Source: Deltaproteobacteria bacterium IMCC39146 (GTDB lineage: Bacteria > Desulfobacterota > Desulfuromonadia > Desulfuromonadales > BM103). From it: a stretch of 64,000 nucleotides of DNA. Position 1 is the first letter of the stretch; each line of letters starts with the position of its first letter. The stretch covers positions 1 through 64,000 of the forward strand of contig JARUHP010000011.1 of the NCBI GenBank assembly GCA_030005635.1, in the 5' to 3' direction. The notes under the pieces were generated by a model, which did not search any database, was not told the origin of the DNA, and saw only the letters and a program-made list of their open reading frames with translations. A program made the translations under genes and the position numbers. Shown here in pieces: positions 25,934 through 34,379 of this stretch.

Positions 25934-26919
25934 AAGCTTTGGTAACGGGTGGCGGAGGCTTCCTCGGCAAAGCAATCGTCAAGCCGCTTCGAGCGCGTGG
26001 TGATGAGGTCCGCTCTTTCTCGCGAAATCCACATCCGACCCTAACCGAATTGGGTGTTGAGCATTGTCGGGGAGAACTGGGTGATGCCGAAGCGGTCAAA
26101 CGAGCCGTCGAGGGTTGCGACATTGTTTTTCATGTTGCAGCCAAGGCCGGAGTCTGGGGCCCATACGAGGAATTCTACCAAGCGAATGTTCTGGGGACGA
26201 AACATGTGATTGATGCCTGTCGTCAACACGGGACCAAACGCCTGGTCTACACCAGTTCACCGAGCGTGGTCTTTGATGGCACCGACATGGAGGGTGTTGA
26301 CGAGTCGGTCCCTTACCCGGAACATTTCGAAGCCTTTTATCCTCAGACCAAAGCCGAAGCGGAGCAGTTGGTTTTGCAGGCCAACGATCAAACGCTGGCC
26401 ACTGTTGCCTTGCGCCCTCACCTGATCTGGGGGCCAGAAGATAACCACCTGGTCCCTCGCATTCTTGAGCGTGGCGCCAAGGGCGCGTTACGTAAGCTCG
26501 GAACCCGTGAGTGCTTGGTAGACACTCTCTACGTCGATAATGCCGCTCTTGCTCACCTGCAGGCCGCCGACCACCTTGACGTCGGTTCCGCCGTTGCCGG
26601 CAAAGCTTACTTCCTCTCACAAGGAGAAGCTTTGCCGATCTGGGATGTGGTCAACCGTATCCTCGATGCTGGTGGCTTGCCACCGGTGACCCGTACCATC
26701 TCTCCTTCCCTGGCCTACAAGATCGGCGCGATTCTTGAAAAAGTCTATGGGCTGCTTAACCTCAAAGGCGAACCGAGGATGACGCGCTTTGTTGCCAAGG
26801 AACTATCGACCTCGCACTGGTTTGATCTCAGCGCGGCAAAAAATGATTTTGGCTATCAGCCTGAAGTCTCTTTTGACGAGGGGATGGAACGTTTGCGTAA
26901 ATGGTTAGCAGATCGATAA
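25930..26919 (+). CDS. oleD: OleD: 2-alkyl-3-ketoalkanoate reductase
   Basis: A 329-residue short-chain dehydrogenase/epimerase. OleD reduces the OleA product with NADPH to the beta-hydroxy acid used by OleC. The N-terminal Rossmann motif is VTGGGGFLGKAI. The catalytic set is the TSSPSVVFDG segment with YPQTKAEAE (Tyr-x3-Lys). I chose ATG 25930 rather than the longer open frame from 25909: it follows GGGGAG by 8 bases, sits in an ATGA overlap with oleC, and puts the Rossmann fold at the very start. It is the last ole gene; a palindromic element follows. Confidence 0.9.
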   Translation: MKALVTGGGGFLGKAIVKPLRARGDEVRSFSRNPHPTLTELGVEHCRGELGDAEAVKRAVEGCDIVFHVAAKAGVWGPYEEFYQANVLGTKHVIDACRQHGTKRLVYTSSPSVVFDGTDMEGVDESVPYPEHFEAFYPQTKAEAEQLVLQANDQTLATVALRPHLIWGPEDNHLVPRILERGAKGALRKLGTRECLVDTLYVDNAALAHLQAADHLDVGSAVAGKAYFLSQGEALPIWDVVNRILDAGGLPPVTRTISPSLAYKIGAILEKVYGLLNLKGEPRMTRFVAKELSTSHWFDLSAAKNDFGYQPEVSFDEGMERLRKWLADR

Positions 26920-26954
26920 ACTTAAGTTCACAAAGGGCCATGGATTTAGATCCT

Positions 26955-27110
26955 CGGGCCTATAACCCAAACAAAAGCCAACAAAGACGTAAAGGGTGAC
27001 TATTCTCTATTTTTGAAGTGGTTTTCTTTGCGGGCTTTCTCTGCCCCTTTGCGCCTTCGCCTAACGCGCCTAATTTTGGTGCGTTAAATCCTTACATAGG
27101 TTATAAGTAC
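26955..27110 (+). repeat. Palindromic MITE-like element, copy A (shortened)
   Basis: Begins CGGGCCTATAACCCAAACAAA and contains TTTTGAAGTGGTTTTCTTTG, CGGGCTTTCTCTGCCCCTTT and GCGTTAAAT. It ends GGTTATAAGTACC. It matches copies at 34005 and 52870 but lacks about 60 bp of the left half. Confidence 0.75.
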
Positions 27111-27173
27111 CTAGATTCTCTACACTGCAAGCTGTTTAAGACGATGACTAATGATATTGAAAGGTCACTGCTG

Positions 27174-27650
27174 ATGTCAGATGAAACTAAAAATGCAATC
27201 GGTCAAAGTCTTCTGGACAGAGTTATCTTTGAGGCAACAATCAAATATAAGTCCTTAGCTGAAATAAATCTGTCTGGTCTCAGTAGTAATTTAAGTACAG
27301 GTGGCCTTTACCTCAGAACCAAATTGCCCTTGGCCGTTGATGATACCTTGTTCCTCTCCTTTTCTCTGCCCGGCGAGGTGTCCATCTCATGTGATGCGCG
27401 GGTCGCATGGACAAATTTTGATAAGAATCGGCGTAAGCCTGATTACACCACGGGGGTCGGCTTGCAGTTTTTAAACCTTGCATCTAAAGACTTGTCGACA
27501 CTGGAAAAGTTTATAGCTACCTATGAAGAAGAAAAAAGAATGAATGTGGTCTGTGCCTGGTGCGGCGGCTCTTTAGGCCAGCGCAAGGGACCCTTTGGCA
27601 AAACAAGCCATGGTGTTTGTGAGCAATGTCGAGAACGTTTGGCCGTATAA
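27174..27650 (+). CDS. PilZ-domain protein with a C-terminal zinc-ribbon-like tail
   Basis: A 158-residue protein. The PilZ fold covers about residues 10-115, with NLSTGGLYLRT and DARVAWTNF, the D/NxSxxG-type cyclic-di-GMP contact region. The usual RxxxR at the N-terminus is not evident, so binding is uncertain. The last 35 residues hold VCAWCGG and VCEQCRERL, two CxxC pairs spaced like a zinc ribbon. I chose ATG 27174 because AAAGG lies 9 bases upstream; ATG 27144 is possible. The open frame to 27018 runs through repeat DNA and is not credible as coding. It sits between oleD and the phosphopantetheinyl transferase. Confidence 0.75.
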   Translation: MSDETKNAIGQSLLDRVIFEATIKYKSLAEINLSGLSSNLSTGGLYLRTKLPLAVDDTLFLSFSLPGEVSISCDARVAWTNFDKNRRKPDYTTGVGLQFLNLASKDLSTLEKFIATYEEEKRMNVVCAWCGGSLGQRKGPFGKTSHGVCEQCRERLAV

Positions 27651-27685
27651 ATAGACCCTGGTTACATTCTCATTGAGTATTTATT

Positions 27686-28396
27686 ATGCCACTTGCTTTG
27701 ACTCCATGGCATGACCCACCGACACTTCTTGACTTGAAGTCAGATGAAGTGCATCTCTGGCGTTTCCCGCTCGTCTGTTCGGATCCCCTCGAAAACCTCC
27801 TCGATGAACAAGAGCTGCAACGTGCTAAACGTCTTCGCAGCCCAGATAAAGCACGTGCTTTCGTGGTCGCCCGCGCTCGTTTACGTCAGATCCTCTCCGC
27901 ATACCTGGATATGGAGCCTCAAGCTCTTCGCTTCTCTTATGGTTCCGCAGGCAAGCCTGCACTTGTCGGCTTTGTTGATTCGCCCGCATTCAACCTGGCT
28001 CACTCCGGCAACTGGGGTGTGTGTGCTGTCGTTGGCCGAGGTGAGGTGGGTGTTGATGTTGAAACAATTAACTCCGCTCTGGATTATGCCAACCTTGCCC
28101 AAAGGTTCTTCTCCGAAGCCGAAAAGCAGTGGCTGCAAGCTTGTCCAGAACCCCGCAGGCTCAGGTGCTTTTATCGCATCTGGACCCGCAAGGAAGCCTG
28201 GCTGAAAGGTAAGGGGGGTGGCTTCTCGGATCCTGAGCAGGATATCGGTCTTGCACATCTTGCTGGCTCCTGCTTCTGTGATGGGGCCTGGTGGCTGAGA
28301 AGCTTTCCGCTTGCCCGACAATCTCTTGCTACTCTCGCGTTGTCGCAGGAGTTCTCTCTTGTGCAGCGCTGGAAGGCATGGCCTCTCTCTGACTAA
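27686..28396 (+). CDS. pfaE: Sfp-type 4'-phosphopantetheinyl transferase (PfaE role)
   Basis: A 236-residue enzyme that moves phosphopantetheine from CoA to a carrier-protein serine. The three Sfp-family motifs are present: FNLAHSGNWGVCAV, then GEVGVDVE (Mg-binding Asp and Glu) and WTRKEAWLKGKGGGF (catalytic Glu and Lys). It carries the Sfp-type size and not the short AcpS form. Placed about 6 kb after pfaC and 36 bases after the PilZ gene, it is the obvious activator of the five PfaA ACPs, as PfaE is in Shewanella. The symbol is given by role and context. The start ATG has only a weak GAG upstream. Confidence 0.88.
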   Translation: MPLALTPWHDPPTLLDLKSDEVHLWRFPLVCSDPLENLLDEQELQRAKRLRSPDKARAFVVARARLRQILSAYLDMEPQALRFSYGSAGKPALVGFVDSPAFNLAHSGNWGVCAVVGRGEVGVDVETINSALDYANLAQRFFSEAEKQWLQACPEPRRLRCFYRIWTRKEAWLKGKGGGFSDPEQDIGLAHLAGSCFCDGAWWLRSFPLARQSLATLALSQEFSLVQRWKAWPLSD

Positions 28397-28502
28397 TCGC
28401 CGAATAGTTTGTCATTTCAGTGCTTTTGCAGTGTTCCCTCCTTGCTCGTCTCCTTCCTGTTGATATACTTAATGGCAATCACCATATAGGCCGGACGTTG
28501 TG

Positions 28503-30398
28503 ATGCATCCTTTTACTGTTGCCGTACCTTGGAGCTCTCCTCATATGTATGAATTGCCGCATCAGTCGATTCCGGAAATGCTCAGAACAAATGCGCAACA
28601 GTACGCCGATCGGACTGCCATCAGTTATAAGAAAGAGGGCAGTTTCCGGTCTTTAAGCTACAGCGATTTCTACGAAAGAGTGCTTATGGCTGCGCGTGGA
28701 TTGCTCAAGGCCGGGGTCGTTCCGGGTGATAAGGTAGCGATCTTTTCCGAAAACCGAGCCGGCTGGGCGATTGCTGATTTTGCGATTCAGTGTGTGCAGG
28801 GCATCACCGTTCCGATCTATGCCACAAATACGGCAGCGCAGGCTGCTTATGTCATCAACCACTGCGAAGCAAAAATTGTATTTGTCTCGAACCGGATCCA
28901 GTACGAAAAGCTGCTTAGCGTCCGCGGCCAAACTCCGGAACTTGAGCAAGTCGTCTCCTTTGATCGCTTCCTCGGCAGTCACGAGCTCCCCGTTTATAGC
29001 CTCTACCAATTATCGGAAGACTCCTATCCGGTCTCCGAGCAGGAACGCAGCAAGATCGATAGCTGTATCGATGCCGTCCAGTCTACAGACCTGCTCACAA
29101 TTATCTATACCTCCGGCACCACGGGTGTGCCCAAGGGGGTTATGCTCACCCATGGCAACGTGCTTTATGACGCTCATTATGGACTGGAGAAGCTGGAAGC
29201 CTTTGGTAAAAATGAGACGTTCCTCAGCTTCTTGCCATTGAGCCATGTCCTTGAACGCACGGCAGGCTACTACGCGCCGTTGATGACGGGTTGTCATGTA
29301 GCTTTCTGTGAAAGTATCGACAAGGTCGTCGAAAATATGCAGGAAGCCAGTCCGACCGTAATGGTAAGCGTGCCGCGCCTTTTTGAAAAAATCTACGCGC
29401 GAATTTACGAGGACGTTCACAAAATGTCTTCAATCCGCAGTTACATTTTTCATTTGGCGATCAAGGTTGGTCGGAAGTTTATCTCACGTCGTTACATAGA
29501 TCCGAAGCCGCTAGGGCTGCTGGGCCTTCAGTACCGCTTCTTCGATTGGCTGGTTTTTCAGAAGATCCGCAAACGTTTTGGCGGTCGGCTGAAATATTTT
29601 ATTTCCGGCGGGGCTCCCCTCGACAAACTTATCAATGAGTTTATGTGGGTCATCGGCATCCCGACTTTTGAGGGCTATGGACTTACGGAAACAAGCCCCG
29701 CTGTTACCCTGAATAGCCCCTGGAAAATTCGTTTCGGCTCGGTGGGAACCCCGCTGCCAGGGACGGAGGTCAAGCTTGCCGACGACGATGAACTCCTGGT
29801 GCGAGGCCCTCTGGTGATGCAGGGCTATTATAAGGCCCCCGAAGAGACTGAGCGGGTTATGCAAGACGGTTGGTTGAAGACTGGTGATATTGCCAGGATC
29901 GACGAGGATGGTTACGTTTATATCATCGACAGGAAAAAAGAGATCATCATCACCGCCGGTGGCAAGAACATTGCGCCACAACCCCTTGAAAATGTGCTCA
30001 GAATGGACAAGTACATCTCACAGGCTTTTGTCTACGGTGATCGCAAACCTTATCTCATCGCAATACTGACGCCGAACCTGGAACGCTTGATCCAGATGGC
30101 TCAGCTAGAAGGTCTTGATTATCTCGACATGGAAGACCTGGTCACAAATCAGCAGGTGCAGAAACGCTATGCTCACCGTTTACAACGAATCAACGACAAG
30201 TTGCCTTCCTATCAAACGATCAAAAAATTTATTCTTCTGCCGCGTGATTTTTCCGTGGATGGCGAAGAACTGACTCCAACTCTCAAGCTCAAGCGCAAGG
30301 TGATTGCTGCCAAGTACCAGGACCGTATCGAAAGGCTTTACCTGAGAAATGGCAATGGTTCTGATGATCAATCGCAGGATAATGGAGGACTCACATGA
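28503..30398 (+). CDS. Long-chain acyl-CoA synthetase (AMP-forming)
   Basis: About 631 residues, ANL superfamily, long-chain FadD/FAA type. It activates free fatty acids to acyl-CoA at the inner membrane face. The AMP loop IIYTSGTTGVPKGVMLTH (about 199-216), GYGLTETSP and the C-terminal GWLKTGDIARIDEDGYVYII with DRKKEIIITAGGKNIAP are all intact. Two adjacent starts, GTG 28500 and ATG 28503, are possible; neither has a strong Shine-Dalgarno. The stop overlaps the next gene by ATGA. Being the first gene of a beta-oxidation set directly after the lipid synthase, it could prime degradation or activate acids released by Pfa for OleA. Confidence 0.88.
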   Translation: MHPFTVAVPWSSPHMYELPHQSIPEMLRTNAQQYADRTAISYKKEGSFRSLSYSDFYERVLMAARGLLKAGVVPGDKVAIFSENRAGWAIADFAIQCVQGITVPIYATNTAAQAAYVINHCEAKIVFVSNRIQYEKLLSVRGQTPELEQVVSFDRFLGSHELPVYSLYQLSEDSYPVSEQERSKIDSCIDAVQSTDLLTIIYTSGTTGVPKGVMLTHGNVLYDAHYGLEKLEAFGKNETFLSFLPLSHVLERTAGYYAPLMTGCHVAFCESIDKVVENMQEASPTVMVSVPRLFEKIYARIYEDVHKMSSIRSYIFHLAIKVGRKFISRRYIDPKPLGLLGLQYRFFDWLVFQKIRKRFGGRLKYFISGGAPLDKLINEFMWVIGIPTFEGYGLTETSPAVTLNSPWKIRFGSVGTPLPGTEVKLADDDELLVRGPLVMQGYYKAPEETERVMQDGWLKTGDIARIDEDGYVYIIDRKKEIIITAGGKNIAPQPLENVLRMDKYISQAFVYGDRKPYLIAILTPNLERLIQMAQLEGLDYLDMEDLVTNQQVQKRYAHRLQRINDKLPSYQTIKKFILLPRDFSVDGEELTPTLKLKRKVIAAKYQDRIERLYLRNGNGSDDQSQDNGGLT

Positions 30399-32782
30399 GG
30401 CAAATCAACCGTGTGGCCGTGTTGGGTGCCGGAGTTATGGGTGCTACGATTGCCGCCCATCTGGCCAACGCAGGTCTTGATGTTCTGTTGCTCGATATGG
30501 TGCCGAAGGAATTGAGCGGAGAGGAAGAAGCCAGGGGGTTGAGCCCGGAGATGCCTCAGGTGCGCAACCGCATCGCTGCAACGGGTCTTGCGGGCTTGTT
30601 GAAAATGAAACCGGCGCCGCTCTATCTCAAAGAGTACACCAGCCAGATTGAGATCGGCAACTTTGATGATGACCTGCCCAGGCTTAAAGATTGTGACTGG
30701 GTTATCGAGGTGGTCATTGAGCATCTGCCGATCAAGCAGAGTCTGTTTGAGAAAGTGGTGCCGCACCTGAAGCCCGGGGCGATTCTGTCGACTAATACCA
30801 GCGGCCTGTCAGTGAACGCCATGGCTGAAGGCTTGTCACCGGAGGTGCGTAAGAATTTCCTGGTCACCCACTTCTTCAACCCGCCGCGTTACATGCGCCT
30901 GTTAGAGATCGTTCCCTGTCGCGAGACGGCTCCGGCCGTGGTCGATGATCTCGCTGCTTTTATCAGCCGTCGACTCGGCAAAGGCATTGTGCACGCCAAG
31001 GATACGGCCAACTTTATCGCCAACCGGATCGGTGTTTATGCCATCTACAAAGGCATTGAGCACATGGTCGCTATGGGCATGACCGTGGAAGAGGTTGACG
31101 CTATCGCCGGTCCGGCGACGGGGCGGCCGAAATCGGCTGCCTTTCGTACTGCCGATCTGGTCGGTATCGACACCCTGATCCATGTCGGTAACAACTCCTA
31201 TCAGCTGTTGCCAGACGATGAGGAACGTGAGGTCTTCAAGGTTCCGGCGTTCATGGCGGAGATGGTCGACAAGGGGCTGCTTGGCAACAAGAGCAAGGCA
31301 GGATTCTATCGTAAACAACAAGTCGACGGCAAGCGTCAGATCTTTTATTACGACTACACCAGTGGAGAGTTCAAACCAGCCGAAAAACCAAAATTCGCCT
31401 CCATCGCGGCAGTCAAGATGATTGATGATCCGGCGCAGAAAATCAGGATGGTAACGGAAGGGCAAGACAAGGCGGCCGAATACGCCTGGAAGACCTTGCG
31501 TGACACCTTGCTCTATACCTTTAATCGGATCCCGGAAATCGCTGACGATGTGGTCAATGTTGATAATGCCATGAAATGGGGGTTCAATTGGGAAATCGGA
31601 CCCTTCGAAATGTTCGACGCCCTGGGTGTCGACAACTTCGTCAAGCGCGCTGAAAGTGATGGTGTCATCGTTCCTGAAGCGTTGAAAAAGATAAAAAGCT
31701 TTTATCGGTTCAACGAGTCCGGGCAAAAAGAATTTTTTGATCTTGAAGCCAATGAATATCGTCCTTACCAACTTAATCCAGGGCAGATCAATCTGCAGAT
31801 TCTCAAAAAGAGTCAGGGTGTGGTGGAAAAGAGTTCCGGAAGTTCTGTTGTTGACCTTGGTGATGGTGTCTTCTGCCTGGAGTTCCATTCGAAAATGAAT
31901 GCAGTGACGGGCGACATTCTGGCCATGACCCATAAGGCGATCAAGCGGGCTGAAACAGAAGGTGTCGGTTTGGTTATTGGTAACCAAGGCGTCAACTTTT
32001 CTGTTGGCGCCAACCTGATGCTGTTGGCGGTGGCTTTGGCAGAAGGTGCTTATGAAGATATAAACATGATGGTACGTGCTTTTCAAAAAGCAACCATGGC
32101 GATCAAACTTGCCAAGGTGCCGGTGGTGGCAGCGCCTTTCAATATGACCCTTGGCGGCGCTTCTGAATATTGCCTTCATGCTACCGCAATCAACGCTTAT
32201 GCGGAAACCTACATGGGCATGGTCGAGGTCGGTGTCGGTTTGCTGCCGGCCGGTGGTGGAACCAAGGAGATGTGCTTACGTGCTGCAGAATTGGCAACAC
32301 GCCACGACACCGACGTTACCCCGTTCATCTTCAAGTATTTCAAACAGATTGGTATGGCCAAGTTCTCCATGGGTGCCGCCGAACTGTTTGATATGGGATA
32401 TATGCGCACGGGGGACAGCGTTAGTATGGATATAGATCGTCTGATCTCTGACGCCAAACAGAAGGTGTTGGCCCTGTCGGTCAACTACCGGCCTAAGCGG
32501 CCTGTGCAGAATATCCCGGCACCTGGACGCAGCGTGGCAGCCAGCATCAAAAGCCAACTCTGGAACCTGCAGATGGGCGGTTTTGCTTCTGAGTATGATG
32601 CGGAAATCGGCAGTATTATTGCCTCGATTATCTGTGGTGGTGATGTGCCCGCCGGTCTGCCTGTTTCAGAGGATTATCTGCTTCAACTTGAGCGTGAAGG
32701 TTTTCTCAAACTGTGTGGCAACAAGAAAACCGCCCAGCGCATCCAACATATGCTGAAGACCGGCAAGCCGCTACGCAACTGA
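30395..32782 (+). CDS. 3-hydroxyacyl-CoA dehydrogenase / enoyl-CoA hydratase (FadN-like)
   Basis: A 795-residue bifunctional beta-oxidation enzyme. The NAD-binding dehydrogenase is first (GAGVMG at residues 11-16, TNTSGLSV, VTHFFNPPRYM near 155), followed by the second 3HCDH domain. The hydratase/crotonase domain is last (about 490-770, with NFSVGANLM and MGMVEVGVGLLPAGGG). This order is the reverse of E. coli FadB and matches Bacillus FadN. GGAGG precedes the ATG, which overlaps the previous gene (ATGA). The crotonase Glu appears in MVEVGVGLLP. It works with the thiolase 22 bases downstream. Confidence 0.9.
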   Translation: MRQINRVAVLGAGVMGATIAAHLANAGLDVLLLDMVPKELSGEEEARGLSPEMPQVRNRIAATGLAGLLKMKPAPLYLKEYTSQIEIGNFDDDLPRLKDCDWVIEVVIEHLPIKQSLFEKVVPHLKPGAILSTNTSGLSVNAMAEGLSPEVRKNFLVTHFFNPPRYMRLLEIVPCRETAPAVVDDLAAFISRRLGKGIVHAKDTANFIANRIGVYAIYKGIEHMVAMGMTVEEVDAIAGPATGRPKSAAFRTADLVGIDTLIHVGNNSYQLLPDDEEREVFKVPAFMAEMVDKGLLGNKSKAGFYRKQQVDGKRQIFYYDYTSGEFKPAEKPKFASIAAVKMIDDPAQKIRMVTEGQDKAAEYAWKTLRDTLLYTFNRIPEIADDVVNVDNAMKWGFNWEIGPFEMFDALGVDNFVKRAESDGVIVPEALKKIKSFYRFNESGQKEFFDLEANEYRPYQLNPGQINLQILKKSQGVVEKSSGSSVVDLGDGVFCLEFHSKMNAVTGDILAMTHKAIKRAETEGVGLVIGNQGVNFSVGANLMLLAVALAEGAYEDINMMVRAFQKATMAIKLAKVPVVAAPFNMTLGGASEYCLHATAINAYAETYMGMVEVGVGLLPAGGGTKEMCLRAAELATRHDTDVTPFIFKYFKQIGMAKFSMGAAELFDMGYMRTGDSVSMDIDRLISDAKQKVLALSVNYRPKRPVQNIPAPGRSVAASIKSQLWNLQMGGFASEYDAEIGSIIASIICGGDVPAGLPVSEDYLLQLEREGFLKLCGNKKTAQRIQHMLKTGKPLRN

Positions 32783-32804
32783 TATCCGTTAAGGGAGAAT
32801 AGCA

Positions 32805-33977
32805 ATGAAAACGGCCTATATTCTGGCGTCCTATCGCACAGCTGGTTGCCGGGCAAACAAAGGCAAATTCAAGGACATGCGCCCCGATGATCTGGCGGCA
32901 GCGGCCCTTTCCGGGTTGGTGGAACGCACCGGCATCGACGCTGCGCGTATCGATGATGTCCTGCTTGGTTGTGCCTTCCCGGAAGGTGAACAGGGCATGA
33001 ACGTGGCACGAATTGCTGCACTCAAGGCAGGTCTTCCCTACCAGGTGCCAGCCCAGACCATCAATCGTTTCTGCTCTTCAGGGCTGCAGGCCATCGCTTT
33101 GGCCGCCGAACGGATTATGGCTGGTTTCGCCGACTGTATTGTTGCCGGTGGCGTCGAGTCGATGACGGTGGTGCCGATGGGTGGCAACAAGTACAGTGCC
33201 AACCCCGGACTGGTTAATGAGTGGCCGGAAGCCTATGCTTCCATGGGGATCACTGCTGAGCTGGTGGCTGACCAGTATGGTATTGAACGTCAGGCTCAGG
33301 ATGCTTTTGCCGCCAGCAGTCATGTTAAGGCGGCTGCGGCCATCGAGGCCGGTCGTTTCGCCGATGAGATCATCCCGGTGGAGATCGAGAAGACGAGCCT
33401 AGTCAAGGGCAATGTGCAAAAAGAGAACGAGCTGGTGGACAGAGATGATGGCGTACGCGCTGACACCACCGCTGAAGGCTTGGCCAGACTCAAGCCAGCG
33501 TTCAAAGTTGGTGGAACGGTGACGGCCGGCAATGCTTCACAGATGACCGATGGAGCCGCCGCGACACTGGTTGTTTCAGAAGCGTTCCTCAAAGAGCTGG
33601 GCAAGGACCCGCTGGCTCGCTTCGTGGCCTTTGCAGTCAAAGGTGTGCCGCCGCAAATTATGGGTATCGGACCTGTTGAAGCGGTTCCTGCTGCACTCAA
33701 AATGGCTGGCCTGGAGCAAAAAGATCTCGACTTGATTGAACTTAATGAAGCCTTTGCTGCCCAGTCTCTCGCAGTCATCAAAGAGTTGGACCTTAACCCT
33801 GAAGTTATTAACGTCAACGGTGGAGCGATTGCTCTTGGCCATCCCCTTGGTTGCACCGGTGCCAAACTGACGGCGACCCTGATGCACGAGATGCAGCGAC
33901 GGCAATCCCGCTATGGCATGGTCTCCATGTGTATTGGAGGCGGGATGGGCGCAGCCGGGATTTTTGAGCGCATGTGA
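32805..33977 (+). CDS. Acetyl-CoA C-acyltransferase (thiolase)
   Basis: A 390-residue degradative-type thiolase that splits 3-ketoacyl-CoA in the last beta-oxidation step. Nucleophile Cys90 is in [11 protein letters not shown]. The C-terminal motifs [17 protein letters not shown] (catalytic His) and [12 protein letters not shown] (second Cys) are intact. AAGGGAGA lies upstream of the ATG. It lies directly after the multifunctional enzyme; a 400-base gap with a palindromic element separates it from the acyl-CoA dehydrogenase. Confidence 0.92.
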   Translation: MKTAYILASYRTAGCRANKGKFKDMRPDDLAAAALSGLVERTGIDAARIDDVLLGCAFPEGEQGMNVARIAALKAGLPYQVPAQTINRFCSSGLQAIALAAERIMAGFADCIVAGGVESMTVVPMGGNKYSANPGLVNEWPEAYASMGITAELVADQYGIERQAQDAFAASSHVKAAAAIEAGRFADEIIPVEIEKTSLVKGNVQKENELVDRDDGVRADTTAEGLARLKPAFKVGGTVTAGNASQMTDGAAATLVVSEAFLKELGKDPLARFVAFAVKGVPPQIMGIGPVEAVPAALKMAGLEQKDLDLIELNEAFAAQSLAVIKELDLNPEVINVNGGAIALGHPLGCTGAKLTATLMHEMQRRQSRYGMVSMCIGGGMGAAGIFERM

Positions 33978-34379
33978 TAGGACGGTATAACGATCAACAC
34001 AGAACGGGTCTATAAACCAAACAAAGGGAATACGTCTTTACACCAAAACAGTAAGAGCTAAAATCAAAAGATCAACGCAAAGACGCTGAGAAAAGCCAAG
34101 AAAGGCGCAAAGGGGGATTATTCTCGCTTTTTGAAGAGGTTTTCTTTGCGGGCTTTCTTTACCCCTTTGCGCCTTTGCGTTAAATGCTTACAGACTTTGT
34201 TTGGGTTATGAGTCCGAAACAAAATTGATTCACAGGGATGATGGAGATAATTGAAAATAGATTGAACATAGAGAGTCCTTTTCTACCCACTTCATCCTGG
34301 TTAGATACAAGGTTCTGATCCAGTTGTTGTCTTGTTAGTAAGTGAATTTTAAATCGATGCATTTTAAGAGAGGTGAGCT
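33978..34379. other. Intergenic region with palindromic element
   Basis: 402 bases between thiolase and acyl-CoA dehydrogenase. More than half is copy B of the palindromic element. The remainder (34217-34379) shows no gene; a separate promoter for the dehydrogenase is possible but not convincing. Confidence 0.5.
34005..34216 (+). repeat. Palindromic MITE-like element, copy B (full length)
   Basis: A 212-bp unit. Terminal inverted repeats are CGGGTCTATAAACCAAACAA at the left and TTGTTTGGGTTATGAGTCCG at the right. Inside is a long palindrome (34074-34182) with arms AACGCAAAGACGC and GCGCCTTTGCGTT. It contains no reading frame for a transposase. It matches the inverted copy at 52870-53080 almost throughout. 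Confidence 0.82.

Noticed and set aside
27018-27173. N-terminal extension of the PilZ gene
   Set aside because: The sequence is part of palindromic element copy A and has no ribosome site.
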